The translations under genes and the position numbers were made by a program. Shown piece by piece: positions 46,209 through 58,009 of a stretch of DNA of 64,000 nucleotides; the stretch's first letter is position 1, and every line of letters starts with the position of its first letter. The notes under the pieces are model-generated. The model searched no databases. It saw only the letters and a program-made list of their open reading frames with translations, and was not told the DNA's origin. This DNA is from Siphonodentalium dalli (taxonomy: Eukaryota; Mollusca; Scaphopoda; Gadilida; Siphonodentaliidae). The stretch covers positions 156,079,151-156,143,150 of the forward strand of contig CP136068.1 in NCBI GenBank assembly GCA_032622095.1, given 5' to 3'.

Positions 46209-46524
46209 TGAGTGAGTAGATGGGCGCGGAGCGCCCGGGATGGTCGAAAAGATCGAGTGATCTTCTCCTTCACCCCCCGGTTTGTTGTTGTTGGAGATAT
46301 AGCACACATAAAACAACCATGTCTGAACCCGGCAAAAGCGGACACAATGAATTAATGTTATTTCGTTGATTGAATTTTTTGGATGGATTATTTGGGGAAG
46401 AGCCCACGAGCTTTAATATGGGGTGTGAGGGGTGTCCCGGTGTGTCCTTTTAATTTAATATATGGTTGAGCTGAGCGTGTCATCTGGTGCGCTGAAAAAG
46501 GAGCGGGGCCCCGTGTTATAAAAA
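46209..46524 (-). mobile_element. 5'-truncated E1-family insertion (3' tail only)
   Basis: Matches the last 314 bases of E1 (24120-24433) at about 97 percent by eye, in reverse orientation. It includes both hairpins (46249-46264 and 46222-46236) and the same CTACTCACTCA end. A short T run of the minus strand marks its 5' junction. It is flanked by AAAATGCCGACCG on both sides (46196-46208 and 46525-46537), so it is a separate integration and not part of E3. Confidence 0.9.
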
Positions 46525-46527
46525 AAA

Positions 46528-46537
46528 ATGCCGACCG
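46528..46537 (+). repeat. Target duplication in unit 8, copy 2 of 3
   Basis: ATGCCGACCG between the E1-family fragment and E3. It is shared by both insertions. Confidence 0.93.
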
Positions 46538-46555
46538 CTTGTTGTTGTGTAGTTT

Positions 46556-46609
46556 CCGGCCGCAGGCCGGTTAGGATGGTCGGAATGCATTGTGCAGTTC
46601 CCTTCACCC
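46556..46609 (-). promoter_or_regulatory. E3 3'-end hairpins
   Basis: On the minus strand: GGGTGAAGG (46601-46609), hairpin GAA-C-TGCA-CAA-TGCA-TTC (46583-46600), CGACCATCC (46574-46582) and hairpin CCGGCC-TGC-GGCCGG (46556-46570). The order matches E1, but both stems have different sequences. Confidence 0.78.
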
Positions 46610-46741
46610 TTTCTTTAATTCTTCGATGAAAATCGGTTGTTGAGGCTGTTGTATTTGGAGGCAAGGCAGTGGAAGCGTGGAGGAGGAGTCGAGGCTGTTG
46701 TATTTGGCTGTTGGTTGGCTTGGTTGACGGTTGTATGGGAT

Positions 46742-49549
46742 CTAGATGGGTCTGTCGGTGTTGTCGATTTCTAGGATGGACTTGGTCTTTTTGGTGGAGA
46801 GCAGCTGGTTTCGTAGATGGAGTTCTTGGATGAGTGGGCTGTTGTCGATTCTGGCGAGGGTCTGGTTTCTGAGGTCGGTTAGTCGTTGTTTCATCGTAGG
46901 TATGTCTGCTGCGTCGTGGAGGGCTTGGATTGGTGTGAAGATTGGCTGATGTAGAGCGATGCGGAGAGCTTTGTTTTGGACTTTCTGCAGGGTTTCGATT
47001 GAGCTGTTGGAGGCTGCTGTTATGATGGGTGCGCCATACTCCATTACTGGGCGGACGTATAGTTTGAAGAGGTTGATGATGGTCTGGCTGTTGGTTCCCC
47101 AGTCGGTACCTCTGAGACAACTTAGCAGGTTTGTTCTTTTTCTGGCTTTGTCAGCGACTTTTTTGATGTGCGCGGCGAAGGTCATTCGTTGGTCAAGGGT
47201 GATTCCTAGTAGGATGGCTTGTTTGGATGGTTGAACGGTCTCGTTGTCTATCTTGATGTTGATAGTCTGTGTTGTTTTTCTCTGGTGGAATATGATGAGT
47301 TGGGTTTTCTTGGCGTTGAGTTTTATTCTCCATCTAGAGCACCATGTTGATAAGTCGTCGAGGGTCTTTTGTAATCGTTTTTGTAGGATCCTGGGGTTTT
47401 TGTGTGTTGTCCAGAGTCCTAGGTCGTCGGCGAATTGTGAGATTTCTACGTTGTTTCTTGGGTTGGAGGGTATGTCATTGGCGTATATCAGGAAGAGGAG
47501 TGGGCTGAGTACTGATCCTTGTGGGGTTCCGGCGCGTAGGAATACTGGGCTGGATGTGTCGTTGTTGATGCGGACGCTGAGTTGACGATCTTGTAGGAAA
47601 GAGGATACTAGTCGTGTGTATTTTCGGGCGATGTTGAGCTGGCTGAACTTGTATCTTAGGCCGTCGTGCCATACGGAATCGAAGGCCTTCTCAACGTCAA
47701 GAAATACTGCAGCTGTTAACCAGTTTTTGCCAAGGGATAGTCGGGCGTCTTCAGCTAGTCGAACGATGTGTTCCATGCCTTCTTTGCCTTGTCGGTAGCC
47801 ACGCTGCCACGGGTTGAAGAAGTTGGAGGATTCAAGGTGCTCTCGTAGTCGGCTGCTGATAATTCTTTCGAATAGTTTCCCGGTACATTGGAGGAGGCTG
47901 ATGGGTCGATAGTTGTTGGGAATGGCGCGGTCTTTTTCTGGCTTGGGTATCATGATACCGACGGCGGTTTTCCATGCTGTTGGGAAGTATCCAATGGTCA
48001 GGCAGGCGTTGAATAGAAGGAGTAGTCTGGCGAAGAAGGCTGGAGGGGCTTGTCGTAGGATGGCGTATGTGATGCTGTCGTTGCCTGGTGCTGAGTTGCC
48101 TTTTCCCTTCTTTAGGTTAGATGCGATTTCGTCTTGTGTGATTGGAGATGCTACGGGGAAGACATCATCGTGGTCGTTGGTGGTACTTGGAAGTGGTTTG
48201 AAGAGGTCGGTGTTGTCTTTGATGTGGTTTTCTACAGTTGCTTTGAAGGCGTCGTCGTAGGCTGGGCCTTGGTGGGTGTTGTGGATTTTTTGAAGGTTGT
48301 CGGCGAAGGCTTCTGCTTTTTCTTTGTCTCCTGAGGTCAGGCTGCCATCGGTTTTTTTGAGGGGTTTTTCTGTGCTGTTGTTGTTTTTTCCTGTGCCGGT
48401 AAGGGATTTGAAGGTACTCCAGAAGTTTCTGTTCATTCTTTTATCGCCGAGTTCGGTTGTCGACCGCTGCCAGGATGCTTGTTTTTCTTTTTTGACTGCC
48501 GTTTTGACTTGTCTGTTCATGTTGTTGTAAAGATTTCGGTAGTACATGTCGTTTGGGTTTTTCTGCTGTAGTCTTCTTAGCTTGCGTTTAAGTCGGATCA
48601 TTTTCAGAGTTTCGGGGGAGACTCGCCATGCTGTGGTGTTGACTTGTTGTTTCGGGCATGCTGTATCTAGGGCTGATTCGAGGGTTTGGGATAGGTGCTG
48701 GCATGTCGCGTCAATGTCGCTGGTTGATGTGATGGGTGAATTGTCTATGCTGTTGGTGAGTTGCTGTCGGAAACTGTCCCAGTCGGCTTTATTTAGGTTG
48801 CGGCGGAGGGTTTTCGGGTGGCGATCGGTTGAGGCATTGCTGGATCTTATGTGTACGGGTAGGTGGTCGCTGGATACGTCGTCTCCAATATAGCACATGA
48901 TTCCTTTAGATGCGATGGATGGAGTGGCAATGGCTAGGTCTAGGATGTCCCATTTGTTGGTCGCCGCGTGGTGATGTGTTGGTTCGTCTATGTTGTTTAG
49001 TATGAGTAGATCAAGATCTTCGATGATGTTGAACATTCGGTCACCGTTTCTGTTGGTATCTTTACAGCCGTAGTAGGTGTGCTTCGCGTTGTAGTCTCCG
49101 ATGAAGATGCAGTGGCGGTGGGTTGATGTGAAGTGTTTGAAGGAGGCATTGCTGAGGTCTGTGTTTGGCGGGTTATATGTGGCGATGATGGCAGTCTTGG
49201 CACTGCGAATGGTGACTTCTACTGCCAGGGTTTCTTCGTCTAGGTCGTCGGTGTTGAGCATGGCGTGTTTCAGGTCTTTATGGATGAGGAGAGCGACCCC
49301 GCCACCGTGTGCGGTACGGTCACGGCGGGCGATCTTGTAGTTGGTGAAGCTAACCCTGCTGTTGTCGTTGAGTTTCGTTTCGTTGATGGCGATAACGTCT
49401 GGTTGTTGGTCGGTGATGTACTCTTGAAGAATTTGGCGTTTAGCAGATAGTCCGTTTATGTTGACGTGGAGTAGGTGAAAAGAGTGTTTTTGTGTTGGCA
49501 CGTTGTGTGTGCGGCGTGTTGTTGTAGTCTGTTTGGTCGTGTCAGCCAT
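46742..49549 (-). CDS. E3 ORF2: apurinic-type endonuclease and reverse transcriptase
   Basis: The 935-residue protein is a relative of the E1 ORF2. The endonuclease domain (about 22-235) has NETK with E57, GDYN with D152 and SDHLPV with D228 and H229. The reverse transcriptase has NYRPISLLQC near 547, FLDVEKAFD with D618, GTPQGSVLSPL near 685 and FADD at 706-709. The frame is open from ATG (MADTTKQ) to TAG with every catalytic residue present. It is about 20 residues longer than E1 ORF2 at the N-terminus. It could still act on other RNAs even though ORF1 of this copy is damaged. Confidence 0.96.
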   Translation of the reverse strand: MADTTKQTTTTRRTHNVPTQKHSFHLLHVNINGLSAKRQILQEYITDQQPDVIAINETKLNDNSRVSFTNYKIARRDRTAHGGGVALLIHKDLKHAMLNTDDLDEETLAVEVTIRSAKTAIIATYNPPNTDLSNASFKHFTSTHRHCIFIGDYNAKHTYYGCKDTNRNGDRMFNIIEDLDLLILNNIDEPTHHHAATNKWDILDLAIATPSIASKGIMCYIGDDVSSDHLPVHIRSSNASTDRHPKTLRRNLNKADWDSFRQQLTNSIDNSPITSTSDIDATCQHLSQTLESALDTACPKQQVNTTAWRVSPETLKMIRLKRKLRRLQQKNPNDMYYRNLYNNMNRQVKTAVKKEKQASWQRSTTELGDKRMNRNFWSTFKSLTGTGKNNNSTEKPLKKTDGSLTSGDKEKAEAFADNLQKIHNTHQGPAYDDAFKATVENHIKDNTDLFKPLPSTTNDHDDVFPVASPITQDEIASNLKKGKGNSAPGNDSITYAILRQAPPAFFARLLLLFNACLTIGYFPTAWKTAVGIMIPKPEKDRAIPNNYRPISLLQCTGKLFERIISSRLREHLESSNFFNPWQRGYRQGKEGMEHIVRLAEDARLSLGKNWLTAAVFLDVEKAFDSVWHDGLRYKFSQLNIARKYTRLVSSFLQDRQLSVRINNDTSSPVFLRAGTPQGSVLSPLLFLIYANDIPSNPRNNVEISQFADDLGLWTTHKNPRILQKRLQKTLDDLSTWCSRWRIKLNAKKTQLIIFHQRKTTQTINIKIDNETVQPSKQAILLGITLDQRMTFAAHIKKVADKARKRTNLLSCLRGTDWGTNSQTIINLFKLYVRPVMEYGAPIITAASNSSIETLQKVQNKALRIALHQPIFTPIQALHDAADIPTMKQRLTDLRNQTLARIDNSPLIQELHLRNQLLSTKKTKSILEIDNTDRPI

Positions 49550-49605
49550 TGTAGGTGTTACAATCGGCTTGCGTGTTTGGGCGTGTCAGCTTTGGCTGTG
49601 TTGTT

Positions 49606-50969
49606 TTAACGTCTGTATGTGAACTGTTGGATGGTTTCTTTTGTGAGTTGAGTTCGGTATATGGTGTTGACAGCATGTTCGACGTATTGACACACGCTGT
49701 CTTTGATATTTCGTGGATCTCTTTGTTTGTCAGACAGGGCGCTGACAATGGTCGATGTTATTACAGCTGCAAGCTTTAGGGTTTCAGTGATGTCGGCGGG
49801 TTTGCTTGTGGCGGCTGCGTATGTGAGCTTTTGTGTTTCTTTTGTTGTAACTTCAGTTTTAAAAACTGTGCATCCCTTGTATGCTGAGTGGTGATCACTG
49901 TCGCAGTTCGCGCATCTTTTGATGTTACTGGTGCAGTCTTGGTGTTTGTGATTTCCCGCGCAATTTTTGCAGATTATGTCGTTGCTTTTGCAGAATTCGG
50001 CCGTGTGATTGAACTTTTGACATTTGTAGCACTGGGTTACGTGTGGTCGTTCTTTGTATTCGATGACTTTGTATTTGTTTAAGTTGGAGCCTAGTCTGAC
50101 GCCGTTCATTATAAGTTGCTTTGCTTCTTTGTTCTCGCAGGTGATTTTAACTTTCCATGTTGGTTGGTTGTCATGGGAGCTCTTTAGTCTTTGTACAGTG
50201 TATTTGTCGCCAATGTCTTGTGTAATGTCGTCATCTGTGACAGATGGAGGTATGCCACATATAACGGCTTTATGAGTCATTGGTGTGCTCTGGTGACGGC
50301 TTCCGTTGGTTAGTCTGAACGTAATGTTGTTGTCTTTGAAAGCTGGGATGTCTTTTGCTTTTGTCAGTAGATATTGCTTTGTTTCATCATTCTGGGGATA
50401 GATTAGCAGAGTGCCGGCTCTGGTTGTTGATGTCCGGATGGGATATTTTGTCGTGATCGTTCTATGGAGGAAATGTGGACTCTGCTTCATCTCGCTGGTA
50501 AGGTTTTCGACTATTATGATGTCTCTTCGCTTGGTTGGATTGTTGCTGGAGTGATTGGTCGCTTGTCGTTCTGGTTCTTTTGTCGGGCTAGGCTGTTTGT
50601 GCGTTCTGATCTTTTTGGCTGGCGTGCTGATAGGGCTGACAGGGTCTGGGATCATCATGCTAGCTTTTCGTCTTCTTTTGTTTTTGAATATGGTGGCGAA
50701 TTCTTCGTCGGATATGTCTTCTTCAGCGGCTGTCATTACCACTTCGATGTGGTCTTCATGATTTTCTTGAGCGATGGGTACTGTGGTTGTTGGCGGTATG
50801 GAGGGTACTGTGGTTGGTGACGGTACGGATGGTGCTGAGGTTGATGACGATACGGAGGGAAATTTTGCTGCGAAATCTGGAACTGGAGCTGATGATGTGG
50901 CAGGTGTCGTGGTGTTTTTCTCAGGTTTCTTTTTATTTTTCTCGGTCCTTTTTTCTTTTTTGCTGAAAG
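49606..50969 (-). pseudogene. E3 ORF1, 5'-truncated gag-like protein
   Basis: The remaining about 454 residues keep a Ser/Pro/Thr-rich linker, an RRM-like segment (KAVICGIPPSVTDDDI) and three knuckles (C-x2-C-x4-H-x4-C, C-x2-C-x3-H-x4-C, C-x2-C-x3-H-x5-C). These match E1 ORF1 in order and spacing. The N-terminus is lost at the junction. By chance the frame stays open into the histone H1 upstream region as far as 51096, giving a potential 496-residue fusion whose first 42 codons are histone-unit DNA. The first Met inside the element is near fusion residue 121. ORF2 starts 56 bases downstream. Confidence 0.88.
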
Positions 50970-50979
50970 ATGCCGACCG
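50970..50979 (+). repeat. Target duplication in unit 8, copy 3 of 3
   Basis: ATGCCGACCG at the 5' end of E3, followed directly by the displaced H1 promoter. Confidence 0.93.
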
Positions 50980-51074
50980 CGAAATAAGCTGGCCTAATTG
51001 TGATAGAGCGCGGGCGAAAATGAAAACACCCGGCTTCCGACAAAGGCCTGGGCGCATTTTGTTAATTTGTGTTT
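50980..51074 (-). promoter_or_regulatory. Displaced H1 promoter of unit 8
   Basis: AC box AAACACA (51068-51074, minus strand) and the TATA-like site (about 50980-50988) are intact but now point into truncated E3 ORF1 instead of H1. Confidence 0.7.
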
Positions 51075-52647
51075 GTGTATGTTCAGTTATCGCCATATTT
51101 TACAAAAACCTATTGCAATTTTGCCAAAAGGAATTCACCATCTGTTGCGTGATATATTTTTCTATATGGTTTGTTCATTTTCTCAAAACTTCAGGCGAGA
51201 GATCAATATGTTTTTGGCAGTCAAAATTTTCAACTAAGATTTTGCGGTCAGCCATGTTCGCGAATTCCGCCCGCACACCACACACTTCAAAAGATCAAAC
51301 TGCCGCGTGTTGGTATGCGTCTTTAAGTAGAGAATTAAAAGTCGAAATTTGTCAGCAAAGTGTTGTTTGGGAAGGTGGAAAAAAAACGAACATGTGTAAT
51401 TGGTTAGATATGAAAATCGGATCGTTGGGGAAGCTGTGGCGCGTTTTCGGTCTTTTTAGAGAGTTGGGTGTAAAAATGAACGAGCTAATCCTAATATGAC
51501 TGTGATCCAAGTAGGCCAACACGTGTGTAGGGCCTATATATATGCATTTGGGGGAAGGGAGGTCGGCATCGGGCGGGACCTATAATACTTAATATACTAA
51601 AGAATGAGGGAGAAATCGCCCCTCCTCCGACATTGTGTGCATATTTTTAACTTTAATAAAAGTTAAAAAAAATATAACGTTACAACTTGACTACATGTAA
51701 ATGAATTATCCGGGGTGGGGACGGATATTATACAATATCACATATATGTATAATGATAAATATCTACTCGCATATATGCGCTACAGTACTCACAAACAAC
51801 ATCTGCCACCATTATAAATTGTGAACCACCGATTCGGATTCGTTGTTCAGAAATGAAATATTGACGTCGGATGGTTCCCCAATCAACAAGAGAGTGAGCA
51901 CGAAGTATTTCTGAGGTGAACAGCAATCAGCTTAGCCAGGCTTGTAAAGGTCTGTCGCGTCGGTATCGACGCCGAGACAACAATTAAGGTCGCTCGATAC
52001 CGGCTCCAATATCAGTCCTATATTCATTAGTCATTTTTATTAAATGTTTAAAATTTCCAAATAGTTACTTAGATATTATACTAATTTATTGCAAATGGTA
52101 TATGTTGGGGTTAATGATCTGCAGTATCTGTCTATACATGCACAGGTATGTCATTATCATTTTGACTGAGGGGTTCTCGCGTTCTCGTTACAGGCATGCT
52201 CCGTTTGCATTGATTGAAGATTGTCTATAATCTTTATATGGGATCTAATGCAAAATTGAACGATACTCGAAAATCATCTGAAAATGTGTCACCTCACCAG
52301 GGTCGAAGAAGTGAGTACTACTCATTCAAATTACTAACATGCATGTGTTAGTTGAGTTGACACTCATTTTATTGTTGATTACTAGTAATGATGACTGGCA
52401 CTAATATACCTGGTTCTTATATATCTCTTATATATATATAAGAACAAGACCAATACATAGTGGCATAACTGGTAGTATATATATATATATATATATCTAT
52501 GTTTGTCATACATTATTTCCGATTCATTTGACATTGATTACCCCAACTATTCAGTCATTATTTGCTCGGTTTGCTGGCAATCATTATTTGCTAGGTTTGC
52601 TGGTAGAATTAGCAATTTTTAGAGTTTATCTTTAGTGAAATTTTGGT

Positions 52648-52663
52648 GGCCCTGAAAAGGGCC
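52648..52663 (-). promoter_or_regulatory. Histone 3' stem-loop, H3 unit 9
   Basis: Perfect hairpin. Confidence 0.97.
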
Positions 52664-52697
52664 GTTTGTCTTTCTATTCGACACTGGGTCGTAAGAA

Positions 52698-53120
<423 letters not shown>

Positions 53121-54122
53121 TCAAAGTCGAATTGTGAAATTTTCTGAAACGGCATACCTATATCGCCAGAAGCATTGTGCGAACAACACTCAGCGATTGG
53201 TTGTTCCGACTGCAACTAACATCCGCCATTGGATGTTGTACTCGCAATCTGATTGGTTCCTACTCTACACTGTGACTGGCCATCAGCGAGCTCGGTGGTG
53301 AGAAGTAAATGTTACCTTGATCCTCGTGATTTGGAGAATCTTGTAGCAGGAAATGCGAGTAAAAGGTGTATAGATTGAGTGTGATTTTGCCATCGGCTTT
53401 TGTTTATTCATTATTTTCTTTAATGTTCGTAAAATCAAAAGAACTGGACACGATAAAAAAGATACCTTTCGGGAAATATTTATCACAAAAAGTGTTCTTT
53501 TAGCGAATAAACTGACTGGGAGAGAACACAAATACATTTTCAAGCATTCTCTTTTTTATGTTTTAATCTGAATCAGATATTTTTTGGCGATATCATTAGC
53601 CATGTTAGTTTTCAATAATTTGACATTACGTGTTTCTGGGCCACTGGGAATGGATTGAGGGGGGGGGGGGTGGAGGGAGGGGTTAGCAATTTTTCTACTT
53701 CAATTTCCTCCCGTGATTTCTGGCGTCTATATTGCTTAATAAGTAGAAAGTCGTATATATTCATGATGTTGCAAAAGAAATTTATATAACTTACAGGAAA
53801 TGGGTTCATGTGAATAATAGCGCGATCGTCCTATATGTGTTTGTTCGTGAATTATCACCATTTGATCATAGTACAACACCCGCCACCCCCCCCCCCCCAG
53901 TCTTGTTTTATTTGTTTCAATACACCCACATGACCTGGTATTGTATGTGTATACTGGCCGTCCGTGCCTTTGACATGTATATATGACAAATGGGATAACT
54001 TTGTAATTCTGATTTCAGGTCGATTTGATTAGATTAGGATTGCAGGTTGAAATTTTATAATTTAAGCTTGAAAGTAGGGTTATAGCATTTTTAAAATGTT
54101 TCTCTTTGTGAAAAATTTAGTT

Positions 54123-54138
54123 GGCCCTGAAAAGGGCC
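54123..54138 (-). promoter_or_regulatory. Histone 3' stem-loop, H1 unit 9
   Basis: Perfect hairpin. Confidence 0.97.
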
Positions 54139-54178
54139 GTTTGTAAAACTGGTTTCAAGACCAGAATGGATAGCGGAA

Positions 54179-54745
54179 TTATTTCGTCGCTTTCTTGGTA
54201 GCTGGCTTCTTTTTGGGAGTAGCCTTGGCTTTCGGTGGCTTTGCTGCTTTCTTCGCCGGGGATTTAGCCGTGGATGTTTTTGGTTTTGCAGCTGGCTTCT
54301 TTTTAGCTGGTGATTTCTTTGGTTTCGCAACCTTCTTCGTGTCTTTCTTTTCTGCAGCTTTATTAGGCTTGGCAGCACCTTTCTTAGCTGGTGACTTCGC
54401 CTTCGGGTTTGGTTTAGCAGCTACTGGTTTCTTTGGCTTTGGCTTCTCAACTTTTGCTGTGCCAATTCCAAAGGACCCGGATGCTCCAGTTCCCTTGGCC
54501 TGCTTCAGCGAGTCATTTTTAACTCCAGCCTTTAGAGCCACCTTCAGTCTGTTGTTGACTGCCTTTGCATCATTTCCAAGGGTGAAGTTGGCCATGATGT
54601 ACTTCAAAATAGCTTGTCGCGAAGACCCTCCTCGTTCTTTTAATTCTTTAACGGCAGCTATGACCATCTCGTTGTACTTTGGATGATCGGGTGTTTTCTT
54701 CGGTGCAGCCTTCTTCTTTGGAGTTGCGGTTGCAGTTTCAGCCAT
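54179..54745 (-). CDS. H1: Linker histone H1, unit 9
   Basis: Protein identical to unit 1; promoter and hairpin intact. Confidence 0.98.
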   Translation of the reverse strand: MAETATATPKKKAAPKKTPDHPKYNEMVIAAVKELKERGGSSRQAILKYIMANFTLGNDAKAVNNRLKVALKAGVKNDSLKQAKGTGASGSFGIGTAKVEKPKPKKPVAAKPNPKAKSPAKKGAAKPNKAAEKKDTKKVAKPKKSPAKKKPAAKPKTSTAKSPAKKAAKPPKAKATPKKKPATKKATK

Positions 54746-56478
54746 AATTATTTTCGAGTGAACTGTAAAGAGATTGTGAGGTTGACGAGTGTCTGTTTGA
54801 AAATGCCGACCGCGAAATAAGCTGGCCTAATTGTGATAGAGCGCGGGCGAAAATGAAAACACCCGGCTTCCGACAAAGGCCTGGGCGCATTTTGTTAATT
54901 TGTGTTTGTGTATGTTCAGTTATCGCCATATTTTACAAAAACCTATTGCAATTTTGCCAAAAGGAATTCACCATCTGTTGCGTGATATATTTTTCTATAT
55001 GGTTTGTTCATTTTCTCAAAACTTCAGGCGAGAGATCAATATGTTTTTGGCAGTCAAAATTTTCAACTAAGATTTTGCGGTCAGCCATGTTCGCGAATTC
55101 CGCCCGCACACCACACACTTCAAAAGATCAAACTGCCGCGTGTTGGTATGCGTCTTTAAGTAGAGAATTAAAAGTCGAAATTTGTCAGCAAAGTGTTGTT
55201 TGGGAAGGTGGAAAAAAAACGAACATGTGTAATTGGTTAGATATGAAAATCGGATCGTTGGGGAAGCTGTGGCGCGTTTTCGGTCTTTTTAGAGAGTTGG
55301 GTGTAAAAATGAACGAGCTAATCCTAATATGACTGTGATCCAAGTAGGCCAACACGTGTGTAGGGCCTATATATATGCATTTGGGGGAAGGGAGGTCGGC
55401 ATCGGGCGGGACCTATAATACTTAATATACTAAAGAATGAGGGAGAAATCGCCCCTCCTCCGACATTGTGTGCATATTTTTAACTTTAATAAAAGTTAAA
55501 AAAAATATAACGTTACAACTTGACTACATGTAAATGAATTATCCGGGGTGGGGACGGATATTATACAATATCACATATATGTATAATGATAAATATCTAC
55601 TCGCATATATGCGCTACAGTACTCACAAACAACATCTGCCACCATTATAAATTGTGAACCACCGATTCGGATTCGTTGTTCAGAAATGAAATATTGACGT
55701 CGGATGGTTCCCCAATCAACAAGAGAGTGAGCACGAAGTATTTCTGAGGTGAACAGCAATCAGCTTAGCCAGGCTTGTAAAGGTCTGTCGCGTCGGTATC
55801 GACGCCGAGACAACAATTAAGGTCGCTCGATACCGGCTCCAATATCAGTCCTATATTCATTAGTCATTTTTATTAAATGTTTAAAATTTCCAAATAGTTA
55901 CTTAGATATTATACTAATTTATTGCAAATGGTATATGTTGGGGTTAATGATCTGCAGTATCTGTCTATACATGCACAGGTATGTCATTATCATTTTGACT
56001 GAGGGGTTCTCGCGTTCTCGTTACAGGCATGCTCCGTTTGCATTGATTGAAGATTGTCTATAATCTTTATATGGGATCTAATGCAAAATTGAACGATACT
56101 CGAAAATCATCTGAAAATGTGTCACCTCACCAGGGTCGAAGAAGTGAGTACTACTCATTCAAATTACTAACATGCATGTGTTAGTTGAGTTGACACTCAT
56201 TTTATTGTTGATTACTAGTAATGATGACTGGCACTAATATACCTGGTTCTTATATATCTCTTATATATATATAAGAACAAGACCAATACATAGTGGCATA
56301 ACTGGTAGTATATATATATATATATATCTATGTTTGTCATACATTATTTCCGATTCATTTGACATTGATTACCCCAACTATTCAGTCATTATTTGCTCGG
56401 TTTGCTGGCAATCATTATTTGCTAGGTTTGCTGGTAGAATTAGCAATTTTTAGAGTTTATCTTTAGTGAAATTTTGGT

Positions 56479-56494
56479 GGCCCTGAAAAGGGCC
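56479..56494 (-). promoter_or_regulatory. Histone 3' stem-loop, H3 unit 10
   Basis: Perfect hairpin. Confidence 0.97.
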
Positions 56495-56528
56495 GTTTGT
56501 CTTTCTATTCGACACTGGGTCGTAAGAA

Positions 56529-56951
<423 letters not shown>

Positions 56952-57953
56952 TCAAAGTCGAATTGTGAAATTTTCTGAAACGGCATACCTATATCGCCAG
57001 AAGCATTGTGCGAACAACACTCAGCGATTGGTTGTTCCGACTGCAACTAACATCCGCCATTGGATGTTGTACTCGCAATCTGATTGGTTCCTACTCTACA
57101 CTGTGACTGGCCATCAGCGAGCTCGGTGGTGAGAAGTAAATGTTACCTTGATCCTCGTGATTTGGAGAATCTTGTAGCAGGAAATGCGAGTAAAAGGTGT
57201 ATAGATTGAGTGTGATTTTGCCATCGGCTTTTGTTTATTCATTATTTTCTTTAATGTTCGTAAAATCAAAAGAACTGGACACGATAAAAAAGATACCTTT
57301 CGGGAAATATTTATCACAAAAAGTGTTCTTTTAGCGAATAAACTGACTGGGAGAGAACACAAATACATTTTCAAGCATTCTCTTTTTTATGTTTTAATCT
57401 GAATCAGATATTTTTTGGCGATATCATTAGCCATGTTAGTTTTCAATAATTTGACATTACGTGTTTCTGGGCCACTGGGAATGGATTGAGGGGGGGGGGG
57501 GTGGAGGGAGGGGTTAGCAATTTTTCTACTTCAATTTCCTCCCGTGATTTCTGGCGTCTATATTGCTTAATAAGTAGAAAGTCGTATATATTCATGATGT
57601 TGCAAAAGAAATTTATATAACTTACAGGAAATGGGTTCATGTGAATAATAGCGCGATCGTCCTATATGTGTTTGTTCGTGAATTATCACCATTTGATCAT
57701 AGTACAACACCCGCCACCCCCCCCCCCCCAGTCTTGTTTTATTTGTTTCAATACACCCACATGACCTGGTATTGTATGTGTATACTGGCCGTCCGTGCCT
57801 TTGACATGTATATATGACAAATGGGATAACTTTGTAATTCTGATTTCAGGTCGATTTGATTAGATTAGGATTGCAGGTTGAAATTTTATAATTTAAGCTT
57901 GAAAGTAGGGTTATAGCATTTTTAAAATGTTTCTCTTTGTGAAAAATTTAGTT

Positions 57954-57969
57954 GGCCCTGAAAAGGGCC
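57954..57969 (-). promoter_or_regulatory. Histone 3' stem-loop, H1 unit 10
   Basis: Perfect hairpin. Confidence 0.97.
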
Positions 57970-58009
57970 GTTTGTAAAACTGGTTTCAAGACCAGAATGG
58001 ATAGCGGAA

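Larger units (their letters stand above)
46538..50969 (-). mobile_element. E3: second Jockey-type non-LTR retrotransposon, 5' truncated
   Basis: A 4432-bp element with part of ORF1, complete ORF2 and a short 204-bp 3' region ending CACAACAACAAG. It is flanked by ATGCCGACCG (46528-46537 and 50970-50979). It has the same architecture and 3'-end plan as E1, but the two ORF2 proteins differ widely, so these are distinct families. Its 5' end stops inside ORF1, the usual outcome of incomplete reverse transcription. Confidence 0.94.

Noticed and set aside
45575-46345. Extended 256-residue H1 in unit 8
   Set aside because: The extra 68 codons are retrotransposon tail and H1 leader; the native ATG at 46141 is retained.
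46209-46537. Treating the E1-like tail as the 3' end of E3
   Set aside because: E3 has its own complete 3' hairpin end at 46538-46609, and the target sequence lies between the two.
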